Assembly (NCBI GenBank): GCA_934394515.1
Contig: CAKRRU010000030.1
Location: 1-21,712, forward strand
DNA length: 21,712 nucleotides
DNA from: an uncultured Acetatifactor sp.
GTDB taxonomy: Bacteria; Bacillota; Clostridia; Lachnospirales; Lachnospiraceae
Reading direction: 5' to 3'
The stretch's first letter is position 1. Every line of letters begins with the position of its first letter. Under the pieces are notes generated by a model. The model was not told the DNA's origin, did no database searches, and was given only the letters and a program-made list of their open reading frames with translations. Of this stretch, positions 15,209-21,712 are shown piece after piece. The position numbers and the translations under genes were made by a program.

Positions 15209-17479
15209 ATGAATTTAGAGCAGAGTTTAAATGAAATCACCGGTAAACTGTATGGAAAAAACATCAGTGCATGCAACAATGCACAGCTGTATACCGGAGT
15301 ATTGCAGCTGACCAAAGAGAAAATGGCAGAGACTCCTGTGATCACCGGAGACAAGAAAGTATACTATATTTCCATGGAGTTTTTGATCGGTAAGCTGTTA
15401 TCCAACAACCTGATCAACTTAGGAATCTATGAGGAACTGAACGAGATCCTGAAGAAGAACGGTAAGAATCTGGCAGATATCGAAGAGGCAGAGCCGGAAC
15501 CCTCTCTGGGTAACGGAGGCTTAGGAAGACTGGCAGCCTGCTTCCTGGATTCTATCGCTACACTGGGACTTCCCGGAGACGGCATCGGTCTGAACTATCA
15601 CTTCGGCCTGTTCAAGCAGGTGTTCAAGGATCATCTGCAGAATGCGGAGAAGAATGACTGGATCCAGAAGGATTCCTGGCTGAACAATACCGGCACGAAG
15701 TTCGAAGTGGCATTTGGCAAGCGCAAGGTAACCTCTGTACTTTATGACATTGATGTCGTAGGTTATGAGAACGGACTGAATAAGCTGCATTTGTTTGATG
15801 TAGAGACCGTCGATGAGAGTCTGGTAAAGAAGGGCATTACCTTTGACAAGGAAGCCATTGAGAAGAACCTGACCCTGTTCCTGTATCCCGATGATTCCGA
15901 TGAGGCAGGCAATCTGCTTCGTATCTACCAGGAATACTTCATGGTATGTAACGGTGCGCAGCTGATACTGAAGGAAGTGAAGGAAAAAGGTTATGACCTG
16001 CATACCCTGCCGGAGCATGTAGCGATTCAGATCAATGATACCCATCCGACCATGGTTATCCCCGAACTGATCCGTATCCTGACCACCGAGGAAGGCTTCA
16101 CCATGGATGAAGCCATTGATGTCGTAAGCCGTACCTGTGCTTACACGAACCATACCATTCTGGCTGAAGCCCTGGAGAAATGGCCGTTAGCTTATATCGA
16201 AGAAGTAGTACCCCAGCTGGTTCCTATTATCAAAGAACTCAGCGACCGTGTGGCAAAGAAATACAAAGATGAAAAGGTACAGATCATCGACAAGGATAAG
16301 AGAGTGCATATGGCACATATCGATATCCACTATGGTTACAGCGTCAACGGTGTGGCTGCCATTCATACCGAGATCCTGAAACAGAGCGAACTGAACCATT
16401 TTTATAAGATCTATCCTGAAAAATTCAACAACAAGACCAACGGTATCACGTTCCGCAGATGGCTGCTGTCCTGCAACCATGAACTGGCAGCTTTCCTGAG
16501 CCGGATTATTGGTGACGGATACAAGAAGGACGCCGAGGAATTGCAGAAACTTCTGGAGCATAAGGAGGATCAGGCCGTACTGGATGCCATCTACGATATT
16601 AAGAAGACCAAGAAGACAGAACTGGTATCTTATATCAAGGAAAAGGAAGGCGTGGAACTGAATCCGGATTCCATCTTCGACATTCAGGTAAAGCGTCTGC
16701 ATGAGTACAAACGTCAGCAGATGAACGCACTGTATATTATTCACAAATATCTGGAGATCAAGGGTGGCAAGAAGCCTTCTACCCCGTTAACCTTCATCTT
16801 CGGTGCCAAGGCTGCACCTGCTTATGTGATCGCACAGGATATCATTCATCTCCTGTTGGTAATGTCTGACATTATCAACAACGATCCTGAAGTCAGCCCT
16901 TACATGAAGCTGGTAATGGTTGAAAACTATAATGTAAGCTATGCTGAAAAGCTGATCCCTGCCTGTGATATTTCCGAGCAGATTTCTCTGGCTTCCAAGG
17001 AAGCATCCGGAACCGGTAACATGAAGTTCATGCTGAACGGTGCCGTAACGCTGGGTACCAGCGACGGTGCAAACGTAGAGATCCATGAGCTGGTAGGCGA
17101 TGACAATATCTATATCTTCGGTCAGGACAGTGATACTGTCATCAAGCACTACGAGAAGGCAGATTATGTATCCAAGGACTACTATAAGAAGAGCCCTGTC
17201 ATCAAAGAGGCAGTGGACTTTATCGTCAGCAAGGAAGTGCTCAAGGTAGGCAAGAAGGAGAACCTGGAGCGCCTGTACAACGAGCTGCTGAACAAAGACT
17301 GGTTCATGACTCTGCTCGATCTGGAAGACTACATCAAAGTCAAGGATCAGGCATTCGCAGATTATGAGGACCAGCAGAAGTGGAAGAAGATGATGTTGGT
17401 GAACATCGCAAAGGCAGGATTCTTCTCTTCCGACAGAACCATTGCGGAGTATAACAGAGATATCTGGAAGTTGAAATAA
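15209..17479 (+). CDS. glgP: Glycogen/alpha-glucan phosphorylase
   Basis: A 756-aa family GT35 phosphorylase that releases glucose 1-phosphate from the non-reducing ends of glycogen or maltodextrins in the cytoplasm. The N-terminal region has [20 protein letters not shown] and [19 protein letters not shown]; the pyridoxal-phosphate site is [20 protein letters not shown] with K606, and [17 protein letters not shown] [17 protein letters not shown] is present. All are hallmarks of active phosphorylases. I start at ATG 15209 (GGAG six bases upstream); the frame is open back to 14996, but that lies in the promoter and leader. It follows the LacI-family gene and is controlled by an operator-containing promoter. 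The 3' untranslated region holds a large folded element before the terminator at 17714-17749. Confidence 0.96.
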   Translation: MNLEQSLNEITGKLYGKNISACNNAQLYTGVLQLTKEKMAETPVITGDKKVYYISMEFLIGKLLSNNLINLGIYEELNEILKKNGKNLADIEEAEPEPSLGNGGLGRLAACFLDSIATLGLPGDGIGLNYHFGLFKQVFKDHLQNAEKNDWIQKDSWLNNTGTKFEVAFGKRKVTSVLYDIDVVGYENGLNKLHLFDVETVDESLVKKGITFDKEAIEKNLTLFLYPDDSDEAGNLLRIYQEYFMVCNGAQLILKEVKEKGYDLHTLPEHVAIQINDTHPTMVIPELIRILTTEEGFTMDEAIDVVSRTCAYTNHTILAEALEKWPLAYIEEVVPQLVPIIKELSDRVAKKYKDEKVQIIDKDKRVHMAHIDIHYGYSVNGVAAIHTEILKQSELNHFYKIYPEKFNNKTNGITFRRWLLSCNHELAAFLSRIIGDGYKKDAEELQKLLEHKEDQAVLDAIYDIKKTKKTELVSYIKEKEGVELNPDSIFDIQVKRLHEYKRQQMNALYIIHKYLEIKGGKKPSTPLTFIFGAKAAPAYVIAQDIIHLLLVMSDIINNDPEVSPYMKLVMVENYNVSYAEKLIPACDISEQISLASKEASGTGNMKFMLNGAVTLGTSDGANVEIHELVGDDNIYIFGQDSDTVIKHYEKADYVSKDYYKKSPVIKEAVDFIVSKEVLKVGKKENLERLYNELLNKDWFMTLLDLEDYIKVKDQAFADYEDQQKWKKMMLVNIAKAGFFSSDRTIAEYNRDIWKLK

Positions 17480-17527
17480 GATATAAGCACGAAATGGCAA
17501 GTTAGCGAACTAAGCTGCTAAGCCGCC

Positions 17528-17685
17528 GTAGCCCCGATTGCATATAAGAAGCGCTGATATCGCGGTGTGCTCTAGCACACTTTGCTCGGAAACAGAGCGC
17601 AGCGGCACATAAGCGGCCAAAGTACGCCCGCTAAGTGCCGGCGTCTGTTTACGGTCAGCTTATTCTTATATGCAACCGGGGCTAC
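17528..17685. repeat. Cloverleaf-like 158-bp inverted-repeat element in the glgP 3' region
   Basis: The 23-bp ends (17528-17550 and 17663-17685) are inverted repeats with a single mismatch (A17537/C17676). Inside, GCTGA (17553-17557) pairs with TCAGC (17655-17659). Two arms branch off: GTGTGC-TCTA-GCACAC (17565-17580), and a long arm in which 17590-17608 pairs with 17635-17650 in AAACAGA/TCTGTTT, CGC/GCG and CGGCAC/GTGCCG blocks, topped by AGCGG/CCGCT (17612-17616 with 17628-17632). It encodes no protein. It may be a miniature mobile element or a structured RNA embedded in the glgP transcript; I do not recognise it. Confidence 0.7.
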
Positions 17686-17713
17686 TGGTTTACTGAAAAC
17701 TTTAGAGCCATAG

Positions 17714-17749
17714 AACTCCCAGAGTGAATAGATAACCCTGGGAGTTTTT
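17714..17749 (+). terminator. Terminator of the glgP transcription unit
   Basis: AACTCCCAG (17714-17722) pairs with CTGGGAGTT (17738-17746) around a 15-nt loop, with T at 17745-17749. It lies 235 bases after the glgP stop, beyond the folded element, which suggests that the element was inserted between gene and terminator. Confidence 0.85.
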
Positions 17750-17766
17750 GCTTGATCAGAGTGTTT

Positions 17767-17922
17767 TGGGTCTATACAGAAAAACTTGCTCAGGAGATAC
17801 TCAAAATAAGAAAAATAAGTATCTCAGAAGGAAATTTTTCTGTATAGACCCATTTTTCTTATTTTGAAGGCATTTGACAGCTTCAAAAGTATCTGTAGAG
17901 AAGATTTTCTGCTATAGACCCA
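17767..17922. repeat. Three copies of a 35-nt repeat in inverted arrangement
   Basis: Copy 1 is on the plus strand (17767-17801); copies 2 and 3 are on the minus strand (17852-17818 and 17922-17888). All begin TGGGTCTATA, continue with CAGAAAA and end in GATACT. Copies 1 and 2 form an 18-bp perfect stem (17767-17784 with 17835-17852). A second 16-bp stem (17801-17816 with 17852-17867) and an 8-bp stem (17862-17869 with 17881-17888) overlap it. No open reading frame is present. Confidence 0.75.
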
Positions 17923-17991
17923 CGCTATTCATACGATTGTCGGCAAAGGACGCCTCCAATCGGTTGCCTATGCGCGGCTATGCTTGAGTAA

Positions 17992-18237
17992 CTTGCTACT
18001 TCTATTTTTGGATTTAATGATGATCCCGATCGGGAGAGTGCTGGGAAAATGCGCCGGATCGTGGGAAAATATGCTGCTAGCCGTTTGATCTATACGGATG
18101 GCCTGCAGCTGCAGGACAATTTCTGCTTCATTTCTGCGGATCTTGTACATCCGAGTGTGCAGGGACAGCAACAGCTTGCGGAGCGATGGAGCCATGTAAT
18201 GGAAGAGTACAGAAGTCACGCTTTCTCCGCTCTGTAA
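17992..18237 (+). pseudogene. C-terminal remnant of an SGNH/GDSL-type hydrolase
   Basis: The frame is open from just after a TAA (17989-17991) to a TAA at 18235-18237 and encodes about 81 residues. It includes LIYTDGLQLQDNFCFISADL directly followed by VHPSVQGQQQLAERW. The DLVHPS block matches the last conserved block of SGNH hydrolases, which supplies the catalytic Asp and His; the nucleophile Ser and the G and N blocks are missing. Upstream sequence is non-coding and next to the 35-nt repeats, so the 5' part of the gene was lost. An ATG at 18049 would give 62 residues, but I see no ribosome site, and the piece could not be active alone. Its end overlaps the AraC-family gene by 22 bases on the other strand. 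Confidence 0.6.
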
Positions 18238-19145
18238 TAATTCCGGTATTTCAACGGTGTCATTCCCCTGTATTTTTTGAATACCCGTTCAAAATAAGTG
18301 ATATTTTCATAGCCCAACTGTTCCGCAATGGAAGTGATGCTGTCGTCCGTTTCCAGAAGGAGCCGGTGGGCTTTTTTGATGCGGTTGACATTCTGGTATT
18401 CATTGATTGTGAAACCGGTGACCTCCTTGAAAATACGGCTCAAATAAAACTTGTTGATATAGAACCGGTCGGCAAGGTGATCCAGAGATATGTTTTCCGT
18501 GCAGTGTGCTACCATATAACGGGCAACTTCATCAACTTTCTGATACTTGGGATTTGAATGCACAGTAGGGGAGATGGCAGCGGCACTGGCAGGCTGCATC
18601 CGCAATACTGCAATAAAAAATTCAGCCAGCTTCGTCATGGCAGCCAGAAGATATCCCGGCTTTTTGGCAATCATTTCAGAGGCAATATCGTGCAGCAGAG
18701 CTTCAATGTGGGGACGCATGTCCGGCGGTAATGTATGGACACTGCCCTGTTCCGTAAAAAAGCTTTGCAGATTCAGCCCACCGAAGGATGCCAGAAAAGA
18801 GGAAAAGGGTTCTTCCATAATGCCCATAAGGATCCGGTCATGATGTGGGATTCCGGAGACCATACCGGTGCGGTGTACCTGTTCCTTGTCAATAAATACG
18901 AGGGTTCCGGGGGTGATCAGATACGTCTGCTGATTGATAAAGTAGTATCGTTCGCCCTCTAAAAGGTAGTAAATCTCATACTCTTCATGGATATGCCTTG
19001 TGATCATGGAGTAGTCATAATCCCGAACCACGCGGTCGATGTGGAAATTGTCTGTGATCTCATTATAAATCCATTGATCCTGCGGTGATGCAGGACGGTT
19101 TTCTTCTACAGATTTTTCTGTGTGATTTGGTTGCGTTGTAATCAT
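18216..19145 (-). CDS. AraC-family transcriptional regulator with cupin-type sensor domain
   Basis: A regulator of about 309 aa. An N-terminal beta-rich AraC/cupin sensor (HIHEEYEIYYLLEGERYYFI, TYLITPGTLVFIDKEQVHRT) binds the effector, and the C-terminal 100 residues hold two helix-turn-helix motifs (ISLDHLADRFYINKFYLSRI and DSITSIAEQLGYENITYFER) with the closing YRGMTPLKYRNYY. I prefer the ATG at 19145 (AAAGGAA about 10 bases upstream); an in-frame GTG at 19169 would add eight residues. It is divergent from the GH4 alpha-galacturonidase gene, a common arrangement for regulators that activate a neighbouring sugar-use gene. An 18-bp palindrome next to the TATAAT of that gene is a candidate site. 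Effector identity is inferred only from the neighbour. Confidence 0.9.
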   Translation of the reverse strand: MITTQPNHTEKSVEENRPASPQDQWIYNEITDNFHIDRVVRDYDYSMITRHIHEEYEIYYLLEGERYYFINQQTYLITPGTLVFIDKEQVHRTGMVSGIPHHDRILMGIMEEPFSSFLASFGGLNLQSFFTEQGSVHTLPPDMRPHIEALLHDIASEMIAKKPGYLLAAMTKLAEFFIAVLRMQPASAAAISPTVHSNPKYQKVDEVARYMVAHCTENISLDHLADRFYINKFYLSRIFKEVTGFTINEYQNVNRIKKAHRLLLETDDSITSIAEQLGYENITYFERVFKKYRGMTPLKYRNYYRAEKA

Positions 19146-19341
19146 ATCGAAGAGATTTCCTTTTTTCACTTATTTTGTAAACACTCCACTTGAACTTGAC
19201 CTATTCTTATTTTCCCTGTTTGTCTTATTCGATATTTTACGTTAAGACTCCTATTCACCTTCAGTCGCTTACAACTAACTATGGGGATAAACAAAAAGTC
19301 AATATAGTACGAAAATATAGAAAAATGCGCAAATAATAGTA

Positions 19342-19369
19342 AGATTATTATAATAATCTCCGCTATAAT
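19342..19369 (+). promoter_or_regulatory. Promoter of the GH4 gene with palindromic site
   Basis: A perfect 18-bp palindrome AGATTATTATAATAATCT (19342-19359) lies just upstream of TATAAT (19364-19369). It covers the place where a -35 element should be, and no good -35 is seen, so an activator (plausibly the AraC-family protein) may be needed. Confidence 0.5.
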
Positions 19370-19447
19370 ATGCAATATAAAGATAAAGTGTATAGAGATA
19401 AAACAGAACAGAAATGCCAACGCTAAAAACACAAGAGAATTAGATGT

Positions 19448-19577
19448 GCTTCGCAAAAACAAGGAGGCTAAATCCTCTCCTCACCAAGGGGTTCGGATTT
19501 TTGCTTCGCAAAAACAAGGAGGCTAAATCCTCTCCTCACCAAAGGGTTCGGATTTTTGCTTCGCAAAAACAAGGAGG
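19448..19577 (+). repeat. 55-bp tandem repeats in the GH4 leader, each with a ribosome site and hairpin
   Basis: Two full 55-bp units (19448-19502, 19503-19557) differ at one base, and a third partial unit (19558-19577) supplies the real ribosome site. Each unit has AAGGAGG followed by AAATCC...GGATTT (19470-19475 with 19495-19500 in unit 1) with an inner helix and five T residues, like a weak terminator. Across each junction TTTTTGC-TTC-GCAAAAA forms another hairpin (19498-19514, 19553-19569). Confidence 0.85.
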
Positions 19578-19584
19578 ATTACAA

Positions 19585-20997
19585 ATGGAGTATGCAAACG
19601 GAAAAGTAAAAGACTTACAGATTGCCTACATCGGTGGCGGTTCCAGAGGATGGGCGTGGACCTTTATGACAGATCTGGCTATGGACGAGGAACTGTCCGG
19701 CACCATCCGCCTGTATGATATTGATGCAGAGGCGGCAAGACACAATGAGATCATCGGTAACAGACTGTCAGCCAGAGAAGATGTCGTGGGAAAATGGAAT
19801 TACACCGTTTCCGACAGCCTGAAGACGGCGTTGACCGGAGCTGATTTTATTGTTATTTCGATCCTGCCGGGCACGTTTGACGAGATGGCAGTGGACGTGC
19901 ATATGCCGGAACGACTGGGCATCTACCAGTCCGTAGGAGACACGGCGGGTCCCGGTGGCGCCATGAGAGCACTGCGCACGATCCCGATGTATGTGGAGAT
20001 CGCGCAGGCGATCAAAGCCTATGCACCTAAGGCATGGGTCATCAACTACACAAATCCAATGTCACTGTGCGTGAAGACATTATACTATGTATTCCCGGAG
20101 ATCAAAGCCTTCGGATGCTGTCATGAAGTATTCGGCACACAGAAAGTATTAAAGGGAATCCTGGAGGAGACCACCGGACTTACCGACGTGAAGAGAGAGG
20201 ACATTCAGGTCAATGTACTGGGTATCAATCATTTCACCTGGTTTGACTATGCCTCCTATAAGGGAATCGATCTGTTCCCCATGTATCGGAAATATACCGA
20301 GGAGCATAAGGAGGACGGCTTTAAGGAAGTAGATAAAAACTGGATGAATTCCACTTTTGACTGTGCACACATTGTAAAATTTGACCTGTTCCGCAAGTAC
20401 GGTCTGATCGCGGCAGCCGGAGACAGACATCTGGTAGAATTCATGCCGGGTGTCGGAGACAGTTACCTGAAGGATCCGGAAACTGTAAAAAGATGGAAAT
20501 TCGGTCTGACCACCGTGGACTGGAGAAAACAGGATTTGCAGAAGCGCCTGGAAAAGAGCGCGAGACTGGCAGCAGGGGAAGAAGAAATCGAACTGAAGCC
20601 CACCGGAGAGGAAGGCATCCAGCTGATCAAAGCACTTTGCGGACTGACCCGTAAGATCAGCAATGTCAACATTCCCAATACAGGTCATCAGATCGCAAAC
20701 CTGCCGGAAAGTGCCGTGGTAGAGACCAATGCGGTATTCGAGAGAGATGCCATCCGTCCGCTGTATGCCGGCGAACTTCCTGCGCAGATCAAGGAGTTGG
20801 TAGAGCCCCATGTGGAGAACCACGAGCGCATTCTGAAGGCTGCGATCCTGTGTGACTTCGACCTGGTAGTGGAAGCTTTCCTGAATGATCCCCAGGTGAA
20901 AGGAAGAGCTACCCGTGCACAGGTAGAGGAATTGGTGTCAGATATGCTTCGCGGCACGAGTAAATACCTGCCGGAGGGCTGGAAGAAATACTTGTAA
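19585..20997 (+). CDS. Family 4 glycoside hydrolase, probable alpha-galacturonidase (LplD-like)
   Basis: A 470-aa GH4 enzyme. GH4 enzymes cleave glycosides by an NAD- and metal-dependent oxidation-elimination route. Visible are the NAD-binding GGGSRGW (17-23), DTAGPGG (119-125), NYTNPMS (154-160), the metal-site motif CHEV (179-182, in GCCHEVFGTQ) and GINHFTW (213-219). Among GH4 enzymes the residues after CH track specificity; CHEV was described for alpha-galacturonidases such as Bacillus LplD, in contrast to CHSV in alpha-galactosidases. I therefore infer action on alpha-galacturonides from pectin. The ATG at 19585 has AAGGAGG seven bases upstream; the open frame back to 19444 runs through tandem repeats and is not coding. 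It is divergent from an AraC-family regulator and followed by a terminator. Confidence 0.9.
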   Translation: MEYANGKVKDLQIAYIGGGSRGWAWTFMTDLAMDEELSGTIRLYDIDAEAARHNEIIGNRLSAREDVVGKWNYTVSDSLKTALTGADFIVISILPGTFDEMAVDVHMPERLGIYQSVGDTAGPGGAMRALRTIPMYVEIAQAIKAYAPKAWVINYTNPMSLCVKTLYYVFPEIKAFGCCHEVFGTQKVLKGILEETTGLTDVKREDIQVNVLGINHFTWFDYASYKGIDLFPMYRKYTEEHKEDGFKEVDKNWMNSTFDCAHIVKFDLFRKYGLIAAAGDRHLVEFMPGVGDSYLKDPETVKRWKFGLTTVDWRKQDLQKRLEKSARLAAGEEEIELKPTGEEGIQLIKALCGLTRKISNVNIPNTGHQIANLPESAVVETNAVFERDAIRPLYAGELPAQIKELVEPHVENHERILKAAILCDFDLVVEAFLNDPQVKGRATRAQVEELVSDMLRGTSKYLPEGWKKYL

Positions 20998-21076
20998 GTA
21001 ATATCAGGTACCCCCCCGGCTGATACACTTCAAAATATAAGCGGTAGAATTAAATGAAAATAACTCTGCCAACGGG

Positions 21077-21110
21077 AAAAAGCAGAAGATCGAAAGATCT
21101 CCTGCTTTTT
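21077..21110 (+). terminator. Terminator after the GH4 gene
   Basis: AAAAAGCAG-A-AGATC, a GAAA tetraloop (21092-21095), GATCT-C-CTGCTTTTT, with one A/C mismatch and a T run to 21110. Between the gene and this hairpin, TATCAG/CTGATA (21002-21007 with 21020-21025) forms a small stem around a C-rich loop. Confidence 0.85.
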
Positions 21111-21186
21111 ATTGTGAAAATGCACAAATTCAGGTGCACAATTTTAAGAACAATATACAAACTTCCAAGGATTTACAGAAAACCAC

Positions 21187-21215
21187 TTGCAAGCCATTCG
21201 TGAATGTGCTATGTT
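21187..21215 (+). promoter_or_regulatory. Promoter of the sugar-binding lipoprotein gene
   Basis: TTGCAA (21187-21192), a 17-bp spacer and TATGTT (21210-21215). The start would be near 21222, directly before a LacI-type operator, with a 125-nt leader. Confidence 0.55.
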
Positions 21216-21228
21216 TTAATCACAGCAA

Positions 21229-21242
21229 CGGAAACGTTACCG
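21229..21242 (+). promoter_or_regulatory. LacI-type operator upstream of the sugar-binding lipoprotein gene
   Basis: CGGAAACGTTACCG is a palindrome around a central CG with 12 of 14 symmetric bases, closely like the glgP operator. It sits about 7 bases after the predicted transcription start, where a repressor would block elongation or opening. A CCGTTTCCG half-site follows at about 21258-21266. Confidence 0.55.
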
Positions 21243-21345
21243 GTAACCATACCGACACCGTTTCCGACAACCAGACGGGAGCAATGCATACGATGCAAAT
21301 ATCATGAAGAGTATCCCGTTTCAACCCAAAAGGAGAGGTAAGATT

Positions 21346-21712
21346 ATGAAGAAGAAACTGGCAAGTGTATTACTTTGTGCAGTAATGGCAGCTTCCATGC
21401 TGACCGGCTGTGGCAGTTCCGACAACGCAGCTACCACACCTGCAACAGATGCTAAGACGGATGCAGCAGCAGTAGCAACCACCACCGAGGCAGCAGAGAA
21501 GACCGCAGAGGCAGCAGGCTCTGTATACTATCTGAACTTCAAACCCGAAGTTGATGAAGTATGGCAGAAGCTGGCTAAGGAATATACCGAGGAGACCGGT
21601 GTTCCTGTAAAGGTTGTTACCGCAGCAAGCGGTACCTATGAGCAGACCCTGATGTCTGAGATCGCTAACAAGGAAGCACCTACCCTGTTCCAGATCAACG
21701 GACCTATCGGTT
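21346..21712 (+). CDS. Sugar ABC transporter substrate-binding lipoprotein, 5' part
   Basis: The first 122 codons of a family 1 extracellular solute-binding protein; the rest is beyond the window. A lipoprotein signal peptide ends in LTGC (C22), followed by an Ala/Thr/Glu-rich linker (about 25-55). The mature start (SVYYLNFKPEVDEVWQKLAK, then YTEETGVPVKVVTAASGTYE and EIANKEAPTLFQINGP) is typical of MsmE/MalE-like carbohydrate-binding proteins. AGGAGAGG lies about 8 bases before the ATG. A LacI-type operator resembling that of glgP suggests that it binds malto- or gluco-oligosaccharides (inference). It would work with permeases downstream and a shared MsmK-type ATPase such as the one at the left edge. 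Confidence 0.9.
   Translation, partial: MKKKLASVLLCAVMAASMLTGCGSSDNAATTPATDAKTDAAAVATTTEAAEKTAEAAGSVYYLNFKPEVDEVWQKLAKEYTEETGVPVKVVTAASGTYEQTLMSEIANKEAPTLFQINGPIG

Noticed and set aside
16187..17500. Long minus-strand open frames across glgP
   Set aside because: They are shadows of a strongly conserved enzyme, Leu/Val-rich from reverse codons, without starts supported by ribosome sites.
17767..17922. CRISPR array
   Set aside because: Three repeats only, in opposite orientations, with spacers of 16 and 35 bases that are themselves complementary, and no cas genes.
19166..19462. Minus-strand frame for a 98-aa hydrophobic protein upstream of the AraC-family gene
   Set aside because: Its hydrophobicity follows from A/T-rich intergenic DNA; it spans the GH4 promoter, palindrome and start of the tandem repeats, and shows no ribosome site.
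19444..19584. 47-residue N-terminal extension of the GH4 enzyme
   Set aside because: It is a translation of the 55-bp tandem repeats, whose length is not a multiple of three; the NAD-binding fold begins right after ATG 19585.

Overview
The window reads as a chromosomal segment of a low-to-mid GC Gram-positive anaerobe, most likely a gut Lachnospiraceae (Clostridia). This rests on AGGAGG-type ribosome sites, frequent GTG starts, lipoprotein substrate-binding proteins with short acidic/Thr-Ala linkers, a Clostridia/Bacillus-like SRP RNA core, and a 756-residue glycogen phosphorylase. The assignment is inferred from sequence character, not from a database match. I see no phage, IS transposase, CRISPR array, tRNA or rRNA.

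Layout. Positions 1-116 are the 3' end of an MsmK/UgpC-type sugar ABC ATPase followed by a strong terminator. A CdaR/PucR-type regulator (347-1435) and an unrecognised 295-aa protein (1526-2413) follow, separated by a hairpin that buries the second gene's ribosome site. Convergent to them is a PflX-like radical SAM gene (2417-3406, minus), with an SRP RNA gene directly upstream of it (about 3430-3597, minus). A complete oligopeptide importer operon, oppA-B-C-D-F (3826-9812), starts from a good promoter whose transcript runs at once into a terminator-like hairpin. It ends in a terminator that overlaps the oppF stop codon. Two large GT-C-like membrane proteins (9947-13220) come next, overlapping tail to tail with tadA (13203-13715, minus).

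The right half is about carbohydrate use. A LacI-family regulator (13938-14927) and tadA fire from one nearly symmetrical bidirectional promoter. The LacI gene is followed by glgP (15209-17479), whose promoter contains a perfect 14-bp LacI-type operator. A closely related operator lies just downstream of the promoter of the sugar-binding lipoprotein gene at 21346 (cut by the window end). The likely model is one regulator controlling glucan uptake and phosphorolysis. An AraC-family regulator (about 18216-19145, minus) is divergent from a family 4 glycoside hydrolase (19585-20997) that carries the CHEV signature of alpha-galacturonidases, which suggests use of pectin-derived oligosaccharides.

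The most unusual material is non-coding. It comprises a cloverleaf-like 158-bp fold in the glgP 3' region (17528-17685), three copies of a 35-nt inverted repeat that can form mutually exclusive hairpins (17767-17922), a decayed SGNH-hydrolase remnant (17992-18237), and 55-bp tandem repeats in the hydrolase leader that each duplicate a ribosome site and a terminator-like hairpin (19448-19577). I found no convincing new multi-gene protein system; the candidates for something undescribed are these RNA/DNA elements.
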